Shown: positions 9,760 to 17,609 of the stretch, one piece after another
How the letters are laid out: the number at the start of each line of letters is the position of its first letter
Position numbering within the stretch: position 1 is the stretch's first letter
DNA from: Haplomitrium mnioides
Lineage: Eukaryota > Marchantiophyta > Haplomitriopsida > Calobryales
NCBI GenBank assembly: GCA_049999725.1
Contig: JBNGIS010037922.1
Location: forward strand, 1 to 22,321
Direction of reading: 5' to 3'
Length of the DNA: 22,321 bases
Notes under the pieces: generated by a model
The model's input: only the letters and a program-made list of their open reading frames with translations
The model's database searches: none
Told to the model about the DNA's origin: nothing
Position numbers and translations under genes: made by a program

Positions 9760-10260
9760 TCATGAAAATGCATATAGAATAGTGTGGAACCTTCTAGGCT
9801 TGTACTCTAGCTTGATATCGAAGAGTTGCAATTGACCTTCCCATTGGTGATGGCAACTTGTAATATTTTCCAAATAGAACATGTGTAACAATGGCTCGTG
9901 ATATGTACGGATAAGTATAGGTTTTCTCAAAAGATAGTGTCTCCACACATTAGTAGTTCAAACCATTGCCAATTGCTCTCAATCCCTTGCAGAATAACTT
10001 CTCTTTGCCACATTTAATCTACGTGAAATAAAAAAAATTAGATGAAGTCCATCATCAAACTCTTGTTGTAAAACTACTCTAATAGATAAATTAGAAGCAT
10101 CAAAATCAACTATACAACATGTTTTTAGATCATATGGATGTAGAATAAGATGAGAAGAGACTACATCTTTGAGTTGTTGAAATGTAGTTCGCTCTTTGGT
10201 GGTCAATTGAAACTTAACCTCTTTGTATAGCAGATATACAAGTGGTGCAAGAATATACAC
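9760..10260 (-). pseudogene. RNase H domain of gypsy element 1
   Basis: The first part (10260-9979) carries CCIVDFDASNLSIRVVLQQ and ISRRLNVAKRSYSARD; the second (9948-9760) carries VWRHYLLRKPILIRTYHEPL and HHQWEGQLQLFDIKLEYKPR. These are the canonical Ty3/gypsy RNase H blocks, with the catalytic DAS aspartate, a downstream Y-S...E region and the final Trp. Both pieces share one frame, separated by stops. Confidence 0.9.
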
Positions 10261-10279
10261 ATAATAGTGGATGAATTAT

Positions 10280-10995
10280 CGATATAAGCTTGCCAATTCA
10301 TTGAATTCTCTAATGTCATTTACCTCCTTTGGTGTTGGCCATTCTATGATAGCTTTAATTTTCTCTTCTTCCATCTTAATACCATACGCAGACACCTTGT
10401 GCTCTAGGTAAGTAACCTCTTGCTTCCAAAATTTTCACTTGGATCTCTTGCAATAAAACTTCCAATTGCACAACCTTTGCAATACTTCTTTTAGATGATT
10501 GCAATGCTCAGGTTTAATTTTACTAAAAATAAGAATGCTATCCAAGAATAACAAAATAGACTTATCTAATAATCGATCGAAAGTTCAATATATTTGATCT
10601 ATGAATATGGTTGGAGTATTAGCAAGACCAAGTGTAAGGAACTTCCACTCAAAATGCCAATGGCTTGTGTAAAAAACTGTCTTTTGCACATTATTTAGCT
10701 TGATAAGAATTTTCCAATAGCCATTTCAAAGATCAAACTTGGAAAAAGATTGTGCACTATTCAATTGATCCAACAAATCATCAATACATGGCAAAATATT
10801 AGCATTCTTTACTATTTGATTGTTCAACTCACGATAATCTATACAAATACAAAATCCACCATCTTTCTTTGGTACAAAGAATATTGGTGCTCCCCAAGGC
10901 AGAATACTATGCTAAATAAAATCCTTCTCAAGAAAACTCGTCAAGGTCTTGTGAAGCTCTTCCAACTCTTGTGGCGATAATCAGTATATAAGCCA
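10280..10995 (-). pseudogene. Reverse transcriptase of gypsy element 1
   Basis: In one frame, from 10995 leftward: [28 protein letters not shown] (10899 on), [29 protein letters not shown] with catalytic Asp retained (stop at 10728 directly after), FEWKFLTLGLANTPTIF, then FLDSILIFSK (10542-10537), where the family has L/I-D-D. The second catalytic Asp is therefore Ser. Then come the thumb region and WPTPKEVNDIREF. At least five in-frame stops; several replace expected Arg (CGA>TGA). Inactive. Confidence 0.92.
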
Positions 10996-11329
10996 ATTAT
11001 AAGAAGCACTTCATGATATTAAATCAATTGGAAAGAGCATTCTTTGATCATCTAGCAACCCTTTTGGAAAATCATCTGAAAATACATCTACCAACTCCTT
11101 CAAAATGTCATTAGTCATTGAGGTCGGTAGATATTTCCTTTTGTTCTTATTCAAGTCTACAATAAGCTTAATCTACACAACAAAGATATGCAGCTCTTTC
11201 TCCATCAAAGCATTATACTAAACTGATTTAGACCTCTTTACCAATGATGTCAAATGCTCCAAAAGAATTTGCTTTTTGTGTAAAGTAGCTTGAATTTATT
11301 GTTTTGCTTAATCAACTTGAGTGGATCAA

Positions 11330-11600
11330 TCTTCAAGCCAAGGTAGGCTTAAAATAATGTCATATTGTACTGGTGCAACAAAAAAATCCATAGATTCCTC
11401 AAACTCTTTGCTAATCCTTAGAAGAATGGCTTGTGTGAGTCAAACACCTTATGTTTTTTGCCATCAGCCATAATCACAAAGCTTCACTTGATAGACAAAG
11501 TTTTAGCTTTGAATTTCTTCTTAAAACGTAATGACATAAAACTTTTAGAACTTTTAAAGCCTATCAATATTCTACATTAATGGTATCAACTATATCATCT
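11330..11600 (-). pseudogene. Aspartic protease region of gypsy element 1, degenerate
   Basis: The right part reads ILIGFKSSKSFMSLRF at the position of the D-S-G-A active site. Both the Asp and the Gly are missing. The left part reads FFVAPVQYDIILSLPWLED (about 11389-11330), the well-known end of the gypsy protease. The parts are in different frames. Between 11330 and 11000 lies the protease-RT linker with no preserved motif. Confidence 0.75.
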
Positions 11601-11770
11601 TAATGAAACAAGGTACTTCAAATTCTTGTCAAGCTTTTAATTCCATTTAGAACTAATCAAGCTCTTAATAAACCGCTCGACTATTTTTACTAAAGTATAT
11701 CTTTTCTCTAGTTTTCATCTTCAACAATTACTACTTTAACAAGAGCGAGTGGTTGACATTAGCAATATGG

Positions 11771-12519
11771 GCAATTTGCAATCCTACAACCAAGTTGTCG
11801 ACAATTAAAACATCCTCCATTTTGGCATATATGCTTATGGTCTATATTGGTGAGTATCACTCTTTGAGCCGCATCAATCTCCATAGATACAACCTCATTT
11901 GGTGGCATACAAACATTTAGTAAAGCTTCTTGTAGACATGACCTAGCTTTGGTAGTCGCTAGTAGTGAGTCATATCATTCAATCATACGCATTGCTTCTT
12001 CTAGTAAAAATAACTCTCTCATTGTCATTTCCATTCTATTATGAGGCTTCAATTCTCATAAAGCTTCTCTCTATGACTCATATTAGAAATTTGCATAATG
12101 ATATTTTGAAATTGTGTGACATAGCTCCTTATTGTACTTAGTTGCTTTAATTCTTCCAATCAATCTCTTGCCACTTTTGGAGCATTCAAAACCCTAAATC
12201 TTAAATTCATCACTTCTTTAAACTCTTGCCAAGAAGCAATTAGAGCAACAAATCTACATTGAGCTTGCTTTATTTGATATATCCACCAAGTTTTTGCAAC
12301 TCTTTCCAATTGACTTGTAGCAAATAGAATTCTTTGACCATCTTCTTTGATATTTGTAGCCTCAAAATATTGCTCACAATTGATCAAGAAACTCTCAAAT
12401 ATAACTGTCTTCCCATTATTTACTTTTGGTTTGGGAAACCACAAATAACTTTTTTCTTCTTGAAAATGTGTCTTTTTTCCCACTTGCGCTTGAACTTTTA
12501 AAGCAAGAAAGATGTCCAA
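11771..12519 (-). pseudogene. Gag of gypsy element 1 with an altered CCHC knuckle
   Basis: The retrotransposon-gag domain is clear: WFPKPKVNNGKTVIFESFLI, YFEATNIKEDGQRILFATSQL, AKTWW, SWQEFKEVMNLRF, then after a stop LEELKQLSTIRSYVTQFQN. A frameshift near 12060 moves the frame. It then ends with the nucleocapsid knuckle CFNCRQLGCRIANC (11812-11771), where the His of CX2CX4HX4C is Cys. Capsid and RNA-packaging function is lost. Confidence 0.88.
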
Positions 12520-12586
12520 TTTGTTGTTGCATTGTTTGAATCATCTCTTCTTGAGCCTCCATGTAACTCTTCACAAAAAAGAATCG

Positions 12587-12600
12587 TGGCTCTAATACCA
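12587..12600 (-). other. Primer-binding site for initiator tRNA-Met
   Basis: The minus strand reads TGGTATTAGAGCCA, one mismatch from TGGTATCAGAGCCA, the complement of the 3' end of plant initiator tRNA-Met. It lies one base inside the LTR B boundary, so minus-strand DNA synthesis started here. This fixes the orientation and the internal edge of the LTR. Confidence 0.92.
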
Positions 12601-12601
12601 A

Positions 12602-13066
12602 TGTAAACGAAATCAAAGACCAACTTCCAAATGAGTAACAACTCCAAGATAACTCTAATAGAGTTATGCAACTCAATGCCAATAAACAAGCGAAAGCTAA
12701 GAGTGCAAGCTAAAGCCAAACAACCAAAGAGCCAAACCAAATTGAGAGTAACTCCAAAATGAGGAGAGGGGCTATGAAGCCATTTGATTTATACAAGAGA
12801 AAAAGGTGTTATCCTCTAGCTTCACTTACAAGTCACTTCCGATTTCAACCCTAAAAGTGGTCTTGTCTTAGCTCTAAAAGTAACTTCAAATGCAAGTAAT
12901 ATTATCTCACTTCAACCTTAAAAGTAACCTTATATCACTTTACTTAAAGTAACTTCAAAAGCAAATAACCTTAAAATGATTCCAACCCTAAAAGTCCCTC
13001 TGCTACTTCCTTCTCTCCTCTGTATTTTCTTAATAAATAGCACAACATCATACTTGTACTACTACA
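12602..13066 (-). repeat. 5' LTR (LTR B) of gypsy element 1
   Basis: 465 bp, TGTAAACGAA...ACTACTACA on the plus strand, TG...CA ends with short inverted TGTA/TACA. It aligns with LTR A and LTR C. The TATA box is changed to TATAAATC (12793-12786). The 69-bp array resumes immediately to its right. Confidence 0.93.
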
Positions 13067-13071
13067 ATAGT
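13067..13071. repeat. Right target-site duplication of gypsy element 1 (atagt)
   Basis: Partner of gtagt at 5894-5898 with one difference. It is followed by attctag, the normal continuation of the tandem unit. Confidence 0.75.
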
Positions 13072-13763
13072 ATTCTAGAAACTTCAAAGTGATTTTCAAA
13101 TGTTTTCTACATAAATTCTTCTAACCCATTGGAGAGTAGTAATCTAGGATCTTGGAAGTGGTTTTCAAATGCTTTTTACATAGATTATTCAAACCCATTG
13201 TAGAGTAGTATTCTAGAATATTGAAGTGGTCTTCAAATGTTTTCTACATATATTCTTCTAACATGTTAAAAAATAGTATTCTATGATCTTGGAAGTGGTT
13301 TCAAATGTTTTTCTACATAGATTCTTCTAACTCGTTAGAGAGTAATATTCTAGGATCTTTGAAGTGGTTTTCAAATGTTTTTTACATAGATTTTTCTAAC
13401 TCAATAGAAAGTAGCACACTAGAACCTTGCAAGTGGTTTTCAAATATTTTTAATATAGACTCTTCTAATCCATTATAGAGTAGTATTCTAGGACCTTGGA
13501 AGTGGGTTTCAAATGTTTTTTTGCATAGATTCCTCTCACTTATTGGAAAGTAGTATTCTAGGACCTTGGAAGTGGTATTCAAATGTTTTCTACATAGATT
13601 CTTCAAACCCATTAGAGAGTAGTATTCTAGAATATTGGAAGTGATCTTCAAATGTTTTCTACATTGATTCTTCTAACCTATTAAAGAGTAGTGTTCTAGT
13701 ATCTTGGAAGTGGTTTTCAAATGTTTTTGATATAGATTCTCTTAGCTTGTTAGAGACCAGTAT
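13067..13763. repeat. Right part of the 69-bp tandem array (10 units)
   Basis: Ten units end at 13139, 13208, 13276, 13345, 13414, 13483, 13553, 13622, 13691 and 13760, so unit lengths are 68-70 bp, mostly exactly 69. Shared blocks are tattctaggatcttggaa, gtggttttcaaatgtttt, acatagattcttctaac and gagagtag. Units differ from each other by roughly 10-20%, so the array is old. 69 is 23 codons, and four units at 13651-13382 are open on the minus strand as a degenerate 23-residue repeat (for example ILLYNGLEESILKIFENHL). I regard this as a minisatellite rather than a gene. The last unit has gagaccag instead of gagagtag. Confidence 0.95.
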
Positions 13764-14181
13764 TGTAAGAGAACTCAAAGACCAACTTCCAAATGAGTAA
13801 CAACCTCAAGATAGCTCTAATAGATTTACACAACTCAAAGCCAATAAGCAAACAAAAGCCATAAGTGCTAGCCAAAGCCAAGCAACCAAACAGCGAAATT
13901 GAATTGAGAAAAACTCTAGAATAAGAAGTGGGGCTATGAAACCTTTCTATTTATACAAGAGAAGAATGTGTCATTCCTCTTTATTCACTTACAAGTCACT
14001 TACATGTCCTTAAAATTGATCACTTAGAAGTCACTTCTAATTTTAACTCTAAAAACTCTAAACGTAATTTCGAAGATAAGTAATCTTATCTTAAATCAAC
14101 CATGAAAATTACCCTCTACCGCTTTCTTCATTCTTGTCTATTATCTTGTTAATAGCACAACATCATGCTTGTACTATTACA
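13764..14181 (-). repeat. 3' LTR (LTR C) of gypsy element 2
   Basis: 418 bp, with perfect ends TGTAA...TTACA. It aligns with LTR A and LTR B. The TATA box TATAAATA is on the minus strand at 13955-13948. Left of it is agtat of the tandem unit, the expected left target-site copy; the right copy is outside the window. Confidence 0.92.
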
Positions 14182-14184
14182 CAT

Positions 14185-14196
14185 TCTCTACCTTTT
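14185..14196 (-). other. Polypurine tract of gypsy element 2
   Basis: The minus strand reads AAAAGGTAGAGA three bases before LTR C, the usual place of the plus-strand primer. The polyprotein stop TAA (14197-14195) overlaps it. Element 1 lacks this segment. Confidence 0.65.
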
Positions 14197-14253
14197 AGTC
14201 GATGATATCCTCGTCATTGCCACAATTCTCAAATATTTGAATAGTCTTTTGAG

Positions 14254-14258
14254 CATTC
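14254..14258. repeat. Target-site duplication of the solo LTR, left copy (cattc)
   Basis: cattc at 14254-14258 is repeated at 14536-14540. Together they flank a TG...CA segment. Element 1, without the insertion, has a single gagcattctcaa at the matching place. Confidence 0.75.
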
Positions 14259-14535
14259 TGTGAGCCCCCTGGTCGGAGCCTTAACTCTTTTCTGACAGAG
14301 TTTCCCCTNNNNNNNNNNTTGCATTGCAAGATTCATGACCTCCACAGGGAAAGACAGACAAGAAAGGAAGAGAAGGGAAAGGGGAACGAGGAGAAAGGTG
14401 CAAGGTTGGTATAACAACAATAAGACATTAAAATATACTAAAACACAACAGGCTAACACAAACTGAAGGAATCAACCAGGCTTGGAAGCTCCGAATTCGC
14501 AAAAAATGAAAAAACTTAGACACACCCAGCCGACA
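14259..14535. mobile_element. Solo LTR, or LTR element collapsed in the assembly, of an unrelated family
   Basis: The segment starts TGTGAGCCCCCTGG and ends CCCAGCCGACA, so it has TG...CA ends with a 3-bp inverted TGT/ACA, and it is flanked by 5-bp cattc copies. It is absent from element 1. It includes ten N (14309-14318). No coding motif is visible. Either LTR-LTR recombination left a solo LTR, or the gap hides an internal region. Confidence 0.72.
14309..14318. other. Assembly gap (10 N)
   Basis: Ten consecutive N inside the solo LTR. The true length of the missing sequence is unknown. Confidence 0.99.
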
Positions 14536-14977
14536 CATTCTCAAGTTTTGAATAAGGTTCTTAAGTAGCATCATGAAGTGGATAGCTTTTTTACAAAACC
14601 TTATATTGAACTTGTGGATGCCACCCTCGCTTGATAATTCTTTTCGCCAAAATACGATCCACTTTAAATTCTTCATGATTATCAAGAACAATAATCGTAG
14701 GAGAAATTTGAACACAATTTGGAAAAGTAGATGGACTAGAAACAAAAGGCTTTAGTTTAGAGACATGGAATATAGGATGAATCTTTATATGAAGAGGAAG
14801 ATCAAGTTTATAAACAACGGAAGAAATAACTTGAGAAATAGAGAAACAACCAATCGAACTAGAAGATAACTTATGGACTTGAGTATCTAAAAACAATAGG
14901 AGGTTGTGAGTAGATAATGTAACTTTGTCATCTTAAATACAAGAGGAATCACTATGACGGCTATCGACATATTGTTT

Positions 14978-15670
14978 TTATTGACTTTGAGAAAGAGTAA
15001 GATGGTTGCGAGCATCTTGCAAAAAAGAAGATAAACGAGACAAAAAGGTAGATGTACTTGGAACATAGGAAGAAGAAGGAGAAAGAAAACCATCAGAAAT
15101 AAGAGGATATTGACCTAAATTTAGAAAGAAAGGAGAAAACCAAGTACTTGCTTGCTTGGAGTTGTTGTAGGCAAACTCCACAATCGGTAAGAAACTATCC
15201 CAATTAATGTGATGCACATTGATGAACGTGTGAAGCATATTCTCTACAATGAAATTAGCATGCTTTATTTGCCCATTTGTTTGAGGATGATAAGTAGTAG
15301 ATATAAAGAGCTTGGTTCCTAAACGTTTGAACAACTCTTGCCAAAAGTTTTCAGTGAAACACTGATCTCTATCAGATTTTAACACCTTGGGTATTCCATG
15401 ATGACAAAAGACAATATCAAAGTAAATTTTTGTCAATTGTAGAGCATCTACTATATCCACCTTCGGTGTTAAATAAATATGTTTGCTGAGCTTGTTCACA
15501 AACACCACAGTGGCAGTAAACCCACGATGTAGAGTTGGAAGTGAAGTGACAAGATCAAAACTTATATGTTCCCAATGAGTAGTAGGAATCGGTAGTGGTT
15601 GAAGAAGTCCCACTGGTTTTTGATTTGAAGCTTTGTTTTGTTGACAACTTTTATATGAATGAACTAAACC
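14978..15670 (-). pseudogene. Integrase of gypsy element 2
   Basis: The conserved core is open over 211 codons (15613-14978), preceded by the end of the zinc region (CQQNKASNQKPVGLLQ). Catalytic Asp residues are present in ISFDLVTSL and KSDRDQCF. The third acidic residue is lost: the QTNGQIKHANFIVE stretch has Lys where the family has Glu. The following FAYNNSKQAST and LSRLSSFLQDARNHLTL blocks are typical. Inactive. Confidence 0.9.
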
Positions 15671-15859
15671 ACAAACATCTCAAGCCAAGTTTGGCCACCA
15701 CCAAGTGTGCTGAAGCAACTCTGGAGTTTTATCTACTCTAAAATACCTTGAGATGGGAATGTCATGTGCTTTTTCTAAACAAACTATTTGAAGCCTTTCA
15801 TTTTATGGAACATATATTTGATGGCCTCGATAAAAATACTATCTTAAATAGAAAAAGAA

Positions 15860-15864
15860 TGATA
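15860..15864. repeat. Presumed left target-site copy of the copia element (tgata)
   Basis: These five bases of gypsy element 2 adjoin the copia LTR. Copia integrases usually duplicate 5 bp. The right copy must lie beyond the window, so this is a prediction. Confidence 0.4.
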
Positions 15865-15973
15865 TGGTTATCTCATGAGCACTGTACGCATACACATGAG
15901 AGTCTCCAAGACAGACGAGTAGAATGATTAGGTCGGGATTGCTTACATGGGGTATATATATGTCCTTATAACA
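15865..15973 (-). repeat. 3' LTR of the copia element (109 bp)
   Basis: On the minus strand it begins TGTTATAAGGACATATATA and ends GAGATAACCA, with TG...CA ends and an inverted TGTTAT/ATAACCA. A TATA-like TATATATA lies at 15953-15962. The boundary on one side is fixed by the polypurine tract and on the other by the break in gypsy element 2. It is very short for a copia LTR. Confidence 0.85.
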
Positions 15974-15984
15974 CTCCCCCTTGG
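15974..15984 (-). other. Polypurine tract of the copia element
   Basis: The minus strand reads CCAAGGGGGAG directly before the TGTTA of the LTR, the classical plant copia plus-strand primer. Confidence 0.88.
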
Positions 15985-16443
15985 ATGATTCTTCTTCTAA
16001 TAATCAGCCACACTAAGGACTATATGCTATGTAAGTCCTAATCCTATTCTATGTGTGGTCTCATTAAAACCCTCCGGCTTTCTTCCGAGGAAAAGAGTAC
16101 CACCATATAATTAATAGGTGGAATAGAATGTAACGATAGTGTGTGGGATGTGTGTAAGTAACATAATGTCAAAAGTTGTCAAAATTTCTTGCTTTGAGAG
16201 TAAAACAAATTTGTGGTGTTGTTGCATTGTTGTGCTCTCTCCTTGTGTCCTGAAAATCTATTTGAAAAATGATGTCAGCCTCAAAAGCTGAGAAGTGATG
16301 TCAGCTTCTGATATAGTATGCTCTTGTCATTACTTGTATGATATTTAGACAAAGTTAGGTATTTTTCAAAAGAAATCATTGTATTTGAAATCCTTTATCT
16401 TCATGAGTAAAGGTCAGAGAGAGATAAAAATGTATATAAGCAA
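15985..16443 (-). other. 3' noncoding region of the copia element
   Basis: This lies between the RNase H stop codon and the polypurine tract. It includes the stretch reading (minus) GTACTCTTTTCCTCGGAAG followed by CCGGAGGGTTTTAATGAG, a motif common near the 3' end of plant copia elements. No coding sequence is visible. Confidence 0.7.
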
Positions 16444-17142
16444 TCATTGTTTGCTGTTCTGTTGTAATTTAGAGAGTCTTTGTAAACCAAACCCTTGAGT
16501 ATGTGCAATGTGTAGGGCAGACGGAAGTGGTTTGGTGAAGATATCTGCTATATTATCTTTACTTACTATCCATTGTACATTTATTTTGTCACCGTTTTGC
16601 TCTTGGGTGTAAAAGAATTTAGGAGCAATGTGTTTAATCCTGTCACCCTTGATAAAGCCTTGAGCAATCTGGTCAATACATGGTCGATTGTCCTCATAAA
16701 TTATTGTAGGGGAATGAAGTAGAGGTTGGCTCGTATTGATGTTGATATGATCAATGAGTTGTCAGAGCTAGATGCATTCTCTACTAGCCTCATAAAGGGC
16801 TATAATTTCTGCATAGTTGGTTGAGGTAGTTGTAGTTTTTTGTTTGGTGCTTTTCCATGAGATAGCAGTGCTTCCTCTAAGGAAGACATATTCTGTTTGA
16901 GACTTTGCGTCATCAGGATTAGATAAATATCCAGCGCCGATGTAACCGATAATATCATTTGTTGCATTTCTAAGGAAGAAGAGTCCCATGTCCTTTGTAC
17001 CTTTTAGGTATCTGAAAATGCGTTTGAGCCCATTCCAGTGGCAAATGGTGGGCTGGGAGCTGTGCCTTGCAAGCATATTTACTGCAAAAGATATATCAGG
17101 TCTAGTATGATTTGCAAGGTACATGAGGGCTCCTAATGCCAA
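16444..17142 (-). pseudogene. RNase H of the copia element
   Basis: Starts in GALMYLANHTRPDISFAVNML, then ARHSSQPTICHWNGLKRIFRY, LKGTKDMGLFF, YIGAGYLSNPDDAKSQTEY, STAISWKSTKQKTT, NYAEIIALYEASRECI. A stop at 16766 and another two codons later replace the expected Trp and Arg. The same frame continues with PTIIYEDNRPCIDQIAQGFI, KHIAPKFFY and SKDNIADIFTKPLPS. It ends at TGA 16446-16444. All blocks are standard copia; only stops disable it. Confidence 0.92.
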
Positions 17143-17607
17143 TAGATATGGTTTTTCTGATCCTAGAATTTGTTCATGTTCTTTTCATTTTCCAAACATG
17201 TCTTTCATAGAGTCCGAAGATCTCATTTCCATTGGAGCGCTCGTTGGATGAGCATTGTCCATATTGAATAGTTTGAGAATCTTGGCCACATATGTAGACT
17301 AGTGGATCAGAATACCATCGAGCATATGCTCAAACTGAATGCCAAGACAGAAATCAGATTCTTCGATGTCTCGCATTTCAAACATGTCTTTTAGTTTGGC
17401 AACAGTGCTGGCAGCTAGAGTTTTTGTGCCAAAAATATTTATGTTGTCTACATAAAGTGCAACCATGACATATTTAGAGCCTTGATGTTTCATGAACAGA
17501 CATGGAGCGATGTCATCATTTGTAAAATTCAGTGTCATCATCTCTAATTTGAATCTCTTGTACCAATTTCTGCCACTCTATTTGAGCCCATATATCAATC
17601 TCAGGAC
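17143..17607 (-). pseudogene. Copia reverse transcriptase, C-terminal half
   Basis: Directly after the repeat insert the frame gives VLRLIYGLK, a stop in place of Gln, then SGRNWYKRF. Then come NDDIAPCLFMKHQGSKYVMVA and LYVDNINIFGT, where the catalytic YVDD is YVDN, followed by FEMRDIEESDFCLGIQFEH and, after another stop, STYVAKILKLFNM and PTSAPMEM. The order and spacing are normal for plant copia. Confidence 0.9.
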
Positions 17608-17609
17608 TT

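Larger units (their letters stand above)
5899..13066 (-). mobile_element. Ty3/gypsy chromovirus-type LTR retrotransposon, element 1, decayed and with a nested LINE
   Basis: In minus orientation the order is 5' LTR B (13066-12602), initiator-Met primer-binding site, gag with a CCHC-type knuckle, protease, reverse transcriptase, RNase H, integrase, chromodomain and 3' LTR A (6369-5899). Without the nested LINE the element is about 5.25 kb. RT to chromodomain share one reading frame broken by stop codons; gag has at least one frameshift. The LTRs differ at roughly one base in eight over the first ~125 bases aligned by eye, so the insertion is old. The RT (YLDD>LDS), protease (DSGA lost) and knuckle are damaged, so it is not autonomous. 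The chromodomain, short LTR and tRNA-iMet priming place it among chromoviruses; I do not assign the clade. Confidence 0.93.
14195..14896 (-). pseudogene. Integrase C-terminus, chromodomain and polyprotein end of gypsy element 2
   Basis: From the right: KIHPIFHVSKLKPFVSSPSTF, then EEFKVDRILAKRIIKRGWHPQ and VQYKVL. Then a stop stands where Trp is expected, followed by KSYPLHDAT, another stop at a Trp position, and EP. After the solo LTR (14259-14535) the frame resumes with ENAQKTIQIFEN and NDEDIID, ending in TAA at 14197-14195. It shows what the uninterrupted chromodomain of element 1 looked like and proves the LINE insertion there. Confidence 0.85.
13764..15864 (-). mobile_element. Ty3/gypsy element 2, 3' part only, same family as element 1
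   Basis: In minus orientation this holds part of the integrase zinc region, integrase, chromodomain, polyprotein C-terminus, polypurine tract and 3' LTR C. It aligns co-linearly with element 1 (15864 corresponds to about 9610). It ends abruptly at the copia LTR at 15865, so the copia insertion split it; the gag-RT half should continue beyond the right end of the window. A solo LTR sits in its C-terminal coding region. Confidence 0.9.

Noticed and set aside
14186-14263. A plus-strand segment reading LYLLVDDILVIA, like a copia RT active site
   Set aside because: On the minus strand the same bases are the in-frame end of the gypsy polyprotein (ENAQKTIQIFEN...DEDIID, stop) followed by the polypurine tract and LTR C. 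The plus-strand resemblance is an antisense coincidence.
14573-14755. Plus-strand ORF opposite the gypsy chromodomain, with a similar one at 8356-8619
   Set aside because: Both are antisense shadows of the conserved minus-strand integrase/chromodomain coding sequence.
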